Below are positions 36,126-47,241 of a stretch of 64,000 nucleotides of DNA, piece after piece. The position numbers and the translations under genes are program-made. The stretch is taken from contig JAANDG010000151.1 in assembly GCA_036852015.1 (NCBI GenBank), forward strand, positions 124,001 to 188,000, read 5' to 3'. The stretch is from Pelodera strongyloides (Eukaryota > Nematoda > Chromadorea > Rhabditida > Rhabditidae). How positions within the stretch are numbered: the stretch's first letter is position 1; the number at the start of each line of letters is the position of its first letter. Under the pieces are notes generated by a model, which searched no databases, had not been told where the DNA came from, and saw nothing but the letters and a program-made list of their open reading frames with translations.

Positions 36126-37230
36126 AGGCTCATTAGTGACCACGTCTAGGGCTCTAGGGTGCGCGGGGTGTCAAAGGTGTAGGAAGGTTAGCGCACGTGT
36201 GGCGCACTTGTCGCACACCTCAGTGCGCCAAAGGTGCGCCAGCTTAAATTGTACATCATTCGTAAATCCCCTTAACAATTATCTTCAAGTTTATCTTGTC
36301 AAGTGTCTCATCATAAACGGGCAATCAAAAAGTGTCTATGTAAATAGTTGGTAGAAATTAAAGTTCGCTAGATGTTGTTCTTGTTTTTGAATTTGTGTTT
36401 TTTTTTCATATGTGTATAAATATATTGTGTTTGTTTTATTCTTTTTTTTATTGGAAGCTTTTACTTTTAGATTGTTAAGTAAAACAGTAAACCGGTGTGC
36501 TCATATCTATAGATAAATTTTCTGTAAGACCAAACGAAAAAAAGTGTATGTGAGTATAGTATGTGGTACAGAAAAGATTTAAAAAATTTTTTGAAAGAAA
36601 GCTGTATATGTAGCCGTAGACGCATAATTTCGGAATAAGTTTAATTTTAGATTTTAGATTAGAGCATGAAATCTGATTTATTTTGTGCGTTCTGGTTATA
36701 TAATAGTTTATTGATGCTACGTAATTAACAGTCTTTCAACGTGACATGTTTTAACTTGAAAAAATCGTTAGGATAGAAATCTTTATAGAATCTGTAAAAT
36801 GAAAGGCAATAAATAATGAAGAAAAAAATGAGCTACTGATATGTCTCTAATTGTAAGTCAAAACGAGTGCGCAAAAAAATCCAACAATAAATTAAGTATG
36901 TGGTTATTGCTCAAGCTCATTGTTTACTTGTAAAACACACAAAGGAAAAAAGAAGATATGTAATAAGAACTTTCAAAATCATACTTTTGTGCGTCCCTCT
37001 ATGGAAATGAGCGGAATGATTGCTCTATTTCTGCAAATTATTGCTAACTTTCAGTTTATCATTTAATTTTACCAGTACATCAATATTTACGTTTAAATGA
37101 GGTTGAGAGGTTTATAAATATCTTATTATATAAAGGAGAAGAGTTTGTCACGGGTTTGTTTTTATGTGCACAACGAAAGCTGTTCATAAAGAAAATTCTT
37201 CGATCGAAAGAGCATACAAAATCTTTGCCT

Positions 37231-37314
37231 CTGGCGAGATTCGAACCAACAGTAGCACACAACCTCTCGATTCACAGTCCAATGCTCTACCAGTTGAACT
37301 ATGCTAGCTTATTG
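37231..37314 (-). pseudogene. tRNA-like relic
   Basis: On the minus strand a D-arm (AGTTCAACTGGTAGAGC), an anticodon-like loop CTGTGAA and a B-box GGTTCGAATC are recognisable. The acceptor and T stems do not pair well, and the spacing implies a long variable region. The anticodon would read GTG (His) if the loop is placed correctly. Best read as a decayed tRNA or tRNA-derived SINE head. Confidence 0.4.
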
Positions 37315-37486
37315 GACTGGATCTGATAGGAGATAGAAGAGCAAGTGCAATAGCAAATTTGCATGACTTGCAAAAACCTTGAAGTCCCGAGCCACATTAT
37401 ACGTTTCCACACCACACAAACGTAAACGAACGTCTGTTTACCTTTTTTCTTTAAATTCCTTTTTTTTAATGGGGTAACAATCGGCC

Positions 37487-37545
37487 GAAGGCCGATTCCT
37501 CCAGTCGGAGAAGAGCCCGTAGGGCTCTTCGAACGGCTGGTATGA
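37487..37545. repeat. Cluster of three short GC-rich hairpins
   Basis: TCGGCCGAAGGCCGA, GAAGAGCCC-GTA-GGGCTCTTC and flanking CAGTCGG/ACGGCTG pairs are packed into 60 bases of otherwise AT-rich DNA. They lie about 170 bases from the tRNA-like relic and may be the other end of the same element. Confidence 0.6.
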
Positions 37546-37952
37546 ATATAAATGAATAACTTGAGTAGTTGTTGGTAGACCTAACTATCCAGTAATCCAA
37601 ACTAACATAAACTCAGCAAGGAAAAATAAATAAGTACCTGAAAAGAGATGCATGCAAATGATTTTTGTGGGTCTAACCACGGTCTAACAAAAAGGAAAAG
37701 AAAAAAAACTACAGAAAAAAACAATGCTTCAAAAAACAGTAACATTATAGAACAACACCTGATATATTTTTTAAGATAACATGTGAGAATTAGTCTACTT
37801 AGTACGCTAAAAACTCCAAAACACAATTATTGTGAACAAAACTTTAAAGCCAAAATTATGCGGAAACTGTTTGCGCACAGCGAACTATGTAGGATACATG
37901 TGTAAGACACCCTCAGACGTATCACAGGTCTGTATTCGGGTACACGTTCCCT

Positions 37953-38088
37953 TTAAAGCGAAATACCGGCCGGTTTTGAATCGAATTTAGCTCGATTTTA
38001 TTTGCTCATTTATATTCATTTGCATAAGCTGCATAAGAATGCTGGTGTACCCGATGTGTTTCAAAAACCGGCCGGTATTTCGCTTTAA
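37953..38088. repeat. MITE family A copy 11, at the MLT-10-like stop codon
   Basis: Palindromic copy, internally deleted on the left side (136 bp). Its right TTAA (38085-38088) contains the TAA stop codon of the MLT-10-like gene read on the minus strand. The element carries an AATAAA on the minus strand at 38002-37997. Confidence 0.9.
37997..38002 (-). terminator. Candidate poly(A) signal of the MLT-10-like gene, inside a MITE
   Basis: AATAAA on the minus strand lies 82 bases after the stop codon. It comes from a variant of the MITE interior (GATTTTATTTGC on the plus strand). Use of this signal is inferred. Confidence 0.5.
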
Positions 38089-41000
38089 GATAACACCGAA
38101 GGTGACATAAAAGCTACCGCCAGCGCTGACTTCGAGTGGAAAGATGGTGATGCAACGGACGGACTGAAATAAAGGGAGAATTAAATACTCTGGCCCTCAA
38201 GAGCGCGGCGCACCCCCAGACAACCGCTTTCGCCATTCGCCCCCTTAGGTGCACTGCGCGGCTGGGGGCGCGCCGCGGTTGGCGTGTGTCTCGAGGATGC
38301 ATACATTAGCCATTATCATAATAGGGTTTAGTCGTTTAGTGTACAACAACCCGAAATGTAGAAAATTGCTATAGATAAAAAAAGATACACAGAGTAGAGA
38401 GACGAGGTCCTCAACTACTTCCTACGTCTTTCGTGTTTAAAGCGAAATTCCGGCCGTTTTTTGAAACACATTACACCAGCATTATTATGCAGCTTATGCA
38501 AATGAACATAAATTAGAATAAAAAATCGAGCTAAACCCGAGTGAATTAGCATAAATACGTAAGAATTCAGTTGTCAACGATGCGTTTCAAAGACCGGCCG
38601 GCATTTCGCTTTAAGGCCGACTTAAAGGGTGAGGTCCACCTCAGAAAAAAAAGAAGTTATTAGTTTTATTAGATTTCCCGTGTCTGTATCTACCAGTATA
38701 ACTAAAACAAATTTGGCAGAAAATTATTTCCAACGAAATATGGAGCAAAAAATAGCCCTCCAGTACCATTATTACGATAGGCGTCGATGGGGTGTGGTGC
38801 ATGATAAACCGCGCTCTCGCTACCGTTGTTTGGGGACAACGAAAGGGCGGGATTATGGCTGTGCGTTTGTTGCTTTTTTAAAACCATGCGTTTTATTTTT
38901 TTTGCCAAGCTAAACAAAGCACAATTAATCCCGTCTTCGTCATTTGTATTGCGTTGTAGTTATTTTAGAACATATTTTTGTTTGTTTGTATTTTTTTTTC
39001 GAAAATTTTTCAAAAAAAAAATGTTCTTCTCAACCAACATGTAAAAAGGATACCAGGCTACCGTAATCCGAGGTACTCAAGCTGGATCATTTTTTGCTCA
39101 TATTTCGTTGGAAATAATGTTCTGTCAAATTTGTTTTAGTTTTTCTGGTAGATACAGACACGGGGAATCTAATAAAAATAATAACTTTTTTGTTTTCTGA
39201 GGTGGACCTCACCCTTTAAAGTATCATAAGGCACAAACCTCAACACTCCACCGCTGAGGATTGTGGGTGAAAATACGTCAGGACACAAAACAAATGGAGA
39301 CAGAATCAGAGGCGACATCACGTAGGGGTTGATGACGTTAGGAGCTGGAAAGATATCATTATATACTTTATGTTTCTGCTAAGCTTCTCACCCACGCGCG
39401 CTCTCTCTCCCCCTCTCTCCCCCTCTCTTTCTTTCTCTCTCTCTCTCTCTCTCTCTCCCTCTCTCTTTCTCTCATTATTTCGCTCTCTACCCTCTCCAAC
39501 CAATTCCGAACTACATGTAGAAGCTTACATAACACATAAGGCGACAGCACGTAGACGTTAAACACGGCAGCACTCATAACATTAGGTCCAAGGACGTATG
39601 GAGATAGAATCAAAGGATTCCCAACCTGAATAATAAACAAAAATTGAGTGTCAGGAAATTTATATATTGATCAGCTCTTTATTAAAGCGAAATAGCGGCC
39701 GGTTTTTGAAACGCATCCCGGACAGCTGCATTCTTATGCATTCATGCTAAGTGGGGGTCGAATTAGGGTCGTTTTTTATTTTAATTTATGCTAATTTGCA
39801 TATGCCGCATAAGAATGCAGGTGTAATCGATGTGTTTCAAAAAAATTTCACCCGTATTTCGCTTTAAACAAGCTTGTCAAGATCATGTCAATCTTACGCT
39901 TAAAAAAATATTGTACAGCACCTTGTATATATAGTTCTCTAATTATCGATTACAAAAAAGGAACCATAATGTCAGAGGAAAGCGGTACTCATTTCTTGTA
40001 ATTAAAGTTATACTGGGTTTGAACCTCAGCTCTTCTGCTCAGAAACTGTTGATAACTGTGAGCAAAGGTCCCGGCTCCCAGATTAGGGGCCCACTTCCTT
40101 CATTTAGTATTACAACCTCACCTGTGGCGAAATTACCGGCGGGCTCATCAGCAAAGGTGCAATTATATTGGGACTGAATATCGACGGAGAAAGAACAACC
40201 GGGCCCAACACAGAGAGCTGAAACTTCAGAGTTTAAGAACCGAACTCAATGGCTAACGTTAGAGCGAAATACCGGCCGGTTTTTGAAGCACATCGAGTAC
40301 ACCAGTATTCTTATGGAGCCTATGCAAATGAAAATAGATTAGAATAAAAAAATCGAGCTGAATTCGAGCAACTTTGAAAACGTAAGAATACGGCTGTCCA
40401 CGATGCGTTTCAATAACCGGCCGGTATTTCGCTTTAAGTTAAAACCGTTCAATACCACGAGCGGAGCCCAGGAATGGCATTCGTTGCATCTTACATGTTA
40501 TGTTTCTGCCTCGAGATTAAAGTTATCCATCGTTAGTTAGTAAACATATGTCTGATGCTTTTACATAGATTCAAAATTATAGTTTGGCAAAAATAAACTG
40601 GTGTCAATTTAATATGGGACTCATGGTCTTTAGCATCTCGTTTAGGGATGATTATGCTTAGCCTTAGGCTTAGGCTTAGGCTTGGGCTCAGGCTTAGGCT
40701 AATCCTAAGCCTAAGTTTTGCCCTCAGCTCTTGGTTTTTGAAGTTCCAAGTTGGAACTTTTGGTTTGGAATAAGACAAACTTTCAAAATTCCCGGGCTAA
40801 AGGCATACGGCGACAGTGTAATATGTGCAAATACGGCCACGTAGTCTTCCAAGAAACGCTTTGAGCGCCTGAAATGAGAGGTATTGAAATATGCAAGACG
40901 TGTATGATTCAGGGAAAAATAGTACTCAAGTCAGGTCAAGGTGACTCTCATAATCCGCTCTTGAATACAGATTTTAGTTCAGGCTTACAATTAGAGTCAG

Positions 41001-41443
41001 GTTTAGGCTTAGGCTTAGGCTCACAACTAAATAATTTACATATTCTGGGTTTACGTGTACACTTACGCGGTCATTCGTGTCTGCACTCTGTAAAGCGGTG
41101 CAACTATAACTGCTGAAATGTGTGCTCGACTAGTGCATTACCATATGTTGTATGCAAATGAATATAATTAGACTTAAAATCCGGAAATATCACACAGACA
41201 GTACAGCGCTAATCATACTAAAACCGGCTGTTATACCGCTTTAAGTGTGCAATGTTTTTGTAATTGCCTAACAGGTGGTAAGATACCGTACCTTGGCTTA
41301 GCAATCCCCTGTATCGTATGCTTGAGGGCCGTGTGGCGTTCTTTATGATCGAGCTTTGCATATTCGTCGATGTCGAACGGAAGTTCGGGAATGTTGGTCA
41401 CACCTGAAACTTTTTCTAATTGCTTTTTTCCTGTACCATCTTA

Positions 41444-41487
<44 letters not shown>

Positions 41488-42152
41488 CACTCCCTAATTT
41501 TTTGGACTGAATCAATGTTAAAAATGATAATAGATAGCTTTCCTACTTATAGAAAGGTTTTCCATGTACCAGATAGTGCGTACTATTTTTAAACCATGTT
41601 TCTTCCTAGCGCCGTAAGTTATGATAACCAATGCTACATCTACATTTATTTATTTTTGAAACTTTTGAGATAAATTCGCACCGCCCGAGGTGTAGAGTTT
41701 CCTCAGTTGTTTTTCGTTGAGAAACGTGAACTGGTTGTGTCCTTGAGCTCAGCGTGCTGATGATGGTCGAAAGTGTCGTAGAGTTCCTGCAACAATGATC
41801 AAATACTTCTTACTCGGCTGCTGCGCGCATGCGGTGAGCGGTCATATAGCCGCGACGGTCACCATACGAAAGTTGCGTTACAAACTGTCAACATACGCAA
41901 GCCGCATTCCAAAGTGAGAGCCGCGCCCTTGACAATATAATGGTAAGGGAACACCGACTTAAAGACAAAGCAAAAAAATATGAACCGACGTTGAACGTTT
42001 CCTGGAATGCTTCGGTAACTTTTACTACATCTTTGCCGAGTCCAGTCGCTTGAGATCTTTTCAGAATTTGCAGCGCTTTATCGATGAGAACCGTTGTGCC
42101 TGAAGCGAGTTTGGGTATTTTTCCACTAACTGTTTCTTTCTGATAATAGGTT

Positions 42153-42236
<84 letters not shown>

Positions 42237-42385
42237 CTCTCCCCCTCGCTATATTTCTCTAACACTGCACATCTATTTCTATTCCTAATTACCAAGATAA
42301 AATATTGAATTCAAATAATACATTACGGCTCTCTCTCTGTCTCTCCCTATCTTTTTTTCCCTCCCTCTCTGTCCCTCTCTGTATC

Positions 42386-42431
<46 letters not shown>

Positions 42432-45400
42432 TCCCTCTCCCTCTCCCTCTCCCTCTCCCTCGCTCTTATCTCTGCATATATTTCCATGTTTATTTCTATC
42501 TATATCACTATTTTTATTCCTATCTGCAAAGGTAAAAAATTGAATTCAAATAATGCATAATGGCTCACTCTCTCGCTTTCACTTTCTCTCTCTCTCTATC
42601 ACTCTCTCCCTCACCCTCTCTCATTCTCTCTCTCTATATTTCTCTATGTGTCTTTCTCACTGTCTCTCTCTCTCTCTGTGTCTCTCTCTCGCTCTCCCTA
42701 AACATTCACCAAGCCTCACCACTATAGTCCAGAATCATTTCCATAATACTGTCTCGATCTCGCTTCGGAAGCCCAATATCTTCCAGAAGTGTGGGTACCG
42801 AACCAATCGCACTATCATCCTTGTACATTGGAAGGATGTCAGGCGAGAGGAAATTTCTAAAAGCAATTAGATTAACGTTAAATTTCAAATACCGGCCGGT
42901 TTTTGAAACACAACCAGTAGACCAGCACTCTTATGCAGCTTATGCGAATGAACATAAATGAGAACAATATCGAGCTAAATTCGAGCAAATTAGCATAAAT
43001 ACGCAAGAATTCAATTATCCACGATGCGTTTCAAAAACCGGCCATAGGTCGAAACGGGGTTATGGGATCAGAGTATGGTTAGAATATGGTATGTTTTATA
43101 TATTATTTACAAACATAAATATTCATAAGCGTGTTCAATTATCCAGGCGGCTATCCCTGCCTCTCTAAAGCGTAGACGAAAATCTTGAATAAAAAAGTTA
43201 TTTTGCCTAATGAGATATCATTGGGCTCAACACCCTTTTTATATAAGACGGCGGAACAATTTATTCTAATGAATTTCCGTAACGTGACTCCTAACTCACA
43301 ATCCAGTTACTCTTTTATTGATATTTTTATTTATTTATTTCGATAACTAACTCACTCACCGACTGCTCTTTTCCTTGGGGAATATTGGTATGATCCTCGG
43401 GGAGAAAAGCCTGGCGTTCGGCAATTTGTTCTTATTGTGCTTTGCAATACTCTTCAATAATCCGCGCAGGTGTGGGAGCGGAAGTTTGGATGTTATGTCA
43501 CTCTAAATATTCTTTATAAAAGAGGAAAATGCCACAGAGATCCTGCCACTCCTAGTCCGATTTGAGATTTCGCTTGTTGTTAGGGCTCTTGGGAACTTCT
43601 ATGAATTTCGCTACTTAACACCAACTTACTCTGTATTATACAAATAACTGCGCAAATAACTGCGCTTCGCGATTTTTTATTCTAATTGTATTCATTTGCA
43701 TACAACACATGAGAGTGCATTTGCTCCATAATACGTTTCAAAAACCGGTCGTTATATCGCTTTAAACGCTTCAGGTGTTTGCTGGATCACTAGAAGTTCA
43801 GACGAACAAACCAACGGTAAATTGTCGTGTTCGATTTTCGCCGAAATTTCTTTTCCAACCACATAGTCCATTAAACGACGAGGTCCGTTGTCTTTCTCCC
43901 GCTCAGCTTTAAGTAATAGTTCAATCTAAAAGGATTTATTTTTCCTCTTCGAAATGTTTCTTTTCTACAAGAGGACAAACACACACACCTGACACACATA
44001 TATACAATCACGCACGCACGCACACACACATACACACATACATAAATATCTCAATCAATTTAACCTACTTCCTCGAGCTTGCCATATGACGACTCGACAT
44101 GGGTTCTGTTTCGAATAGTAATCGGATCCAAAAACGATCGCAGTAAGTTGGTAATCCTTCCCACTGGGGAAGTACTTGTTCTGGAACAGGTATGTAAATC
44201 CTTATGACAAACAAATACACAGACAACGATAGTTCAAACAAACAAACAAACAACGCACCTAGTTGGTCCAGATACACGGTTGACGTTGAAACACGTGGTT
44301 GATAGTACAACGACAATTACTAGAGCTTTCAGTAAACTTCAGGACGATCTTAAAAATTACACACCGTAATTCTGGCATCTTTTCCGCTGTGATTATTTTT
44401 GGTCGATCTGCACGATCAATTTCTTTAGCATATTGCGCGGCTTCTGCCTGAAACACCAATTTCAAAGGATTTAGCATTTATATCCCTCCCCGCCGCTCTC
44501 TCTACCTCTATGTCTCTTCCCTCTCTCTATCTCTAATGTCTCTTCTCTCTCTCTCCCTCTCTCTATATATCTCTCTCTCTCCCTCTCTCTCTCTCTGTAC
44601 TCACATCTTTATAAAGCGATTCGCGTTTGATTCTCCTCAGCTTGTGTATTTTGAGATGTTTATGACGAGGCAAAAGATAATCCCAGCTTTTATGTGAAGT
44701 CATGGAGTGCCGCAATTTGTGTAGTGCCTTCTTCCTTCGCAGCTTTTTCTTTTTCTTCAACTCGACCTCATCGATTACATCGAATTTTTCATCGAAGGAT
44801 GCCTCTTGGTAGTGATGAAGCTGTAAAGTTATTGGTACCTTATTATGTAAAAGAGCAAGGTTTAATGTTTAATGTTATTTTATGTTATGTTAAGGTTTGA
44901 AATTTTGTTTGTTTTATGTCCACAATGGAGATCTGATTAAATATTATCGACAGAATATTTTATGTTAAGCCACTCATTTGACTGCGGCGGCACCGTACAA
45001 TTTTCAATCTTGATGGTAGGTTGATTATTGATGGCTGATTTCTACCTGGGAAACGGATCAATAATTAATCTTCAATGATAAACATTAATTTACCAGTTTT
45101 CCATCAAAAGCAAACGTCAAACATCTGGCCGAGCTTTCTAGATTCATATCAGCATCGATGTCGTCCATGCAAGCCAGAAATGCTTTCTTCTCTGATCTAA
45201 ATGTTTGCCGTTGTTTAGCCATGCACGGGAATTCCGCGAATTCTAATATATGCTGCTTTTCGATGTCGTGAATGGCAACAAACTCAAGATATGTCAATAG
45301 TTTTGTATTGTGATGTATTTCCAGCAAAGAGTTAGGGAGCATATCAATCATTAACTTCTCACTACAGATATAAAGGCTTGGAGTACGAGCCACGTGCAGT

Positions 45401-47039
45401 TTATGACAGGAATCATTAATTTTCTTTACTTCAGCGTCTCTTACGGCGATTTGATCTTTCAAAAGTTTATCAAATATTTACGTCTTCACTAAAGTAAAAA
45501 GCGAGGTAGAATCTCGATACTACCTAAGTATAAGACATACTCATAGCTAGAAAACTAACAATTTCATCTTGTCGTATAATTGTTTTCCCATGGCTCCCAT
45601 CAATGCTTGAATGCCCTCCGCGTACCATCCGTAGTGCATTTGTTCAACGTGTGTGTACTCTTGTTCATTCAGACGTTGTTCGTAGATTTCAGAAAGAGTT
45701 GCCGGATTTGGGCTGGTTAGTTTTCCAGAAGAGAAATCTTAAAGGGAATATGTAAGCCCTTTTTGAAGTTAAGCTGTGTTGATAGAATGTATGTTCCCCA
45801 TTGAGCAAACAATAACAAAAGTTGTCGAAAGATTCCCAGTTAACAGAAAATAAACCACCAATTTCACCCTTTCCATAGTAAACGCGTTACTTGAGACGAA
45901 GCCATACATCGTCGGGGGCAATGGAAATTTTTTCAAATATACATGCAGATATTGAGAAATAGCATTAATCAGAGACATATTTGCATGCAAATTCGAATAT
46001 TCACATTTGCTTATTCAGCCGCCTATTTAAAGCGAAATACCGGCCGGTTTTTGAAACGCATCGAGTACTCCCTGCTTTCCTATGCTTCATATGCAAATGA
46101 GCTTAAATTTGAAAAAAAAATAGCCCCCAATAGACCCCTTTTAGCATAACTGCATAATAATGCTGATATTTGAGATGCGTTTCAAAACCGGCTGGTATTT
46201 CGCTTTAAATTCACGTCTGGTGTGGAAACTCTAGTTTTGCGTTTGTTTTGCGCATTTTGAGTGCCTACATATTCGCTTTAAAGCCCTTTTAGTTACTATT
46301 ATAATTTATTCCGTACACAGCAACTCAAAGGATCTGTTCGAGGGCATTTAAACACAAGAAACAATTGCGAAACAGAAGTATGAAGACCGCATTCCATTGC
46401 AACCTGAGGCCATATTCATCACTCCGATTTTCTCGGGGAAATGTTCCCTGGGGACAGAAAAGAGCATTCTAACGTGAGACACGCAGAGAAAAAGACGAGG
46501 AATTCTCCGTGGCCTCTGATACCTTGACTATGTACAGTAGTCGGGTACAGTTTAGCCCACGAAAACGACTATGTACAGTAGTCGGGTACAGTTTAGCCCC
46601 TACGTTCTTTTGTATAAAGAACAATCATTTACTTGCGCCATGTTGCTATTTATTGGTTATGATGAGCTTTGGGGTTTTTATTGGTGCAAACCGTGAATTG
46701 TGTGCGACTACTGTAGCTGATTAAGTTATCTCTCAGGGAATGACATAGCGATTTTCACCATTCTCCGCGAACAAAATTAACAAAACTTTCGGGCCGACTA
46801 TTTTAGTTTATTGGATTATCATTTGGCTCAATGTGTGTTACTTTACGGAATAATGGGCTTCGAAAAAAAAGAGAGAAAGCGAGGAATATTTCATACTTCA
46901 TAGCTTCATACTTCATACTCAGGAAACGGGTAATGAGAACCATCAAATTTTAAAATATTCTTTAAAAAAATCCCTTTGCAGGGTCGATAATTATCTCTCT
47001 TACCATTAGTATTCAAAATACCGTATTGTAGGAAAGCCT

Positions 47040-47076
<37 letters not shown>

Positions 47077-47206
47077 GAAAGAAAGAAAGAAAGAAAGAAA
47101 ATGAAGGAACAGAGTTATTTACTTCGAACAGATTAGAAGACTTACCAAGCCATCCGAACAGCAACGTGATAATTAGGTTGCGTCCATTTGCAAACATACG
47201 CAACAT
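38085..47206 (-). CDS. MLT-10-like (DUF644 family) secreted protein
   Basis: Seventeen exons, high to low: 47206-47146, 45737-45560, about 45447-45094, 44820-44605, 44447-44365, 44156-44069, 43925-43812, 43502-43360, 42856-42720, 42099-41990, 41786-41682, 41403-41292, 40868-40781, 40217-40122, 39625-39529, 39344-39239 and 38163-38085 (TAA). They encode about 720 residues. A signal peptide (MLRMFANGRNLIITLLFGWL) is followed by a helical region. Next come LFSPRIIPIFPKE, FLSPDILPMYKDD, LEDIGLPKRDRDSIMEMILD and FTFLNEKQLRKLY, then a furin-like RSKR. The C-terminal third repeats LSPxxxSP (ITLSPYAFSPGIL, VVLSPSIFSP, LILSPYVLGP, YVMSPLILSP) and ends AFMSPSVLS. This order is that of nematode MLT-10 proteins, linked to moulting and cuticle. 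Exon 11 lacks one base (near 41730-41745) relative to the family frame. The exon 2/3 junction is also out of phase by one base. The gene may be intact with assembly errors, or decaying. Confidence 0.85.
38437..38614. repeat. MITE family A copy 12
   Basis: Complete copy with TTAA at both ends, in the MLT-10-like intron 16. It is separated by only 7 bp from the next TTAA element at 38622. Confidence 0.92.
38622..39219. repeat. Long palindromic MITE family D (AGGGTGAGGTCCACC ends)
   Basis: This 598-bp element has long inverted arms from TTAAAGGGTGAGGTCCACC. The left inner motifs GTATCTACCAG and CCAACGAAATATG recur inverted on the right. It ends 20 bp from the donor of the MLT-10-like exon at 39344-39239. 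Confidence 0.9.
39389..39480 (+). repeat. TC microsatellite
   Basis: TC-rich tract in the intron between MLT-10-like exons 15 and 16. It creates repeat-derived open frames on both strands. Confidence 0.9.
39682..39867. repeat. MITE family A copy 13
   Basis: Copy with TTAA at each end, 57 bp from the acceptor of MLT-10-like exon 15. The right arm is diverged (AAAAATTTCACCCG). Confidence 0.88.
40259..40437. repeat. MITE family A copy 14
   Basis: Copy in the intron between MLT-10-like exons 13 and 14, starting 42 bp from the exon 14 acceptor. Its left flank is TTAG, its right flank TTAA. Confidence 0.9.
40659..40716 (+). repeat. Interstitial TTAGGC tract with inverted partner
   Basis: Degenerate TTAGGC units are followed by CCTAAGCCTAAG, the opposite orientation, giving a head-to-head telomeric repeat within an intron. 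Confidence 0.8.
40994..41022 (+). repeat. Short interstitial TTAGGC tract
   Basis: About four TTAGGC-like units in the intron between MLT-10-like exons 12 and 13. Confidence 0.75.
41090..41245. repeat. MITE, AGCGGT..CCGGCTGTTATACCGCT family
   Basis: Inverted ends TAAAGCGGTGCAACTATAACT and GGCTGTTATACCGCTTTAA. The element is 156 bp and sits 47 bp from the donor of MLT-10-like exon 12. Confidence 0.75.
42150..42472 (+). repeat. Long TC microsatellite region in a MLT-10-like intron
   Basis: An almost pure TC run of about 80 bp (42153-42232) is followed by further TC and CCCTCT tracts. It lies between exons 9 and 10 and yields only repeat-derived frames. Confidence 0.95.
42884..43044. repeat. 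MITE family A copy 15, truncated
   Basis: Both ends lack the terminal AGCGA. The core arms (ATACCGGCCGG and AAAACCGGCC) remain. It begins only 28 bp upstream of the MLT-10-like exon 9 acceptor. Confidence 0.82.
45739..46281. mobile_element. MITE family E copy 2 with a nested MITE, abutting a splice acceptor
   Basis: The left end TTAAAGGGAATATGTAAGCCC and the right end CTACATATTCGCTTTAA match copy 1 at 21549, with a family A MITE inserted inside at 46027-46208. On the minus strand the element ends CCCTTTAAG directly before MLT-10-like exon 2. The A of that acceptor AG is in the flanking TTAA. Confidence 0.88.
46027..46208. repeat. MITE family A copy 16 (nested)
   Basis: Complete copy with TTAA on both sides, lying within the family E element. 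It therefore arrived after that element. Confidence 0.93.
46405..46518. repeat. Foldback element, TGAGGCCATATTCACCACTC family, copy 1
   Basis: Shares the GGGGACAGAAAA-AGCATTCTAA core with copies at 53021, 56147 and 57024. The right arm is truncated (CTCCGTGGCCTCT). Confidence 0.8.
46529..46608 (+). repeat. 41-bp tandem duplication
   Basis: ACTATGTACAGTAGTCGGGT and the following TACAGTTTAGCCC occur twice in direct tandem. Confidence 0.9.
47040..47099. repeat. GA and GAAA microsatellite
   Basis: About 15 GA units followed by five GAAA units, just inside MLT-10-like intron 1. Confidence 0.95.
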
Positions 47207-47230
47207 TCAGTTGGCACAGTGTAGTAGTCA

Positions 47231-47240
47231 CTGAAACTTA
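47231..47240 (-). promoter_or_regulatory. Probable trans-splice acceptor of the MLT-10-like gene
   Basis: On the minus strand AAGTTTCAG lies 24 bases before the start ATG (47206). This is a good nematode acceptor with no upstream exon seen. Confidence 0.5.
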
Positions 47241-47241
47241 A

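Larger units (their letters stand above)
36126..37952. other. Intergenic region between convergent genes
   Basis: The Reeler gene (+) and the MLT-10-like gene (-) converge here. The stretch is AT-rich; the tRNA-like relic and GC hairpins are listed separately. No coding exon is seen. Confidence 0.5.

Noticed and set aside
42130..42600. Long open frames with Ser/Leu or Arg/Glu runs on both strands
   Set aside because: They are translations of TC/GA microsatellites; the same holds for frames at 3326-3526, 6116-6397, 9100-9200, 10755-10937, 12975-13432, 39318-39640 and 55800-55923.
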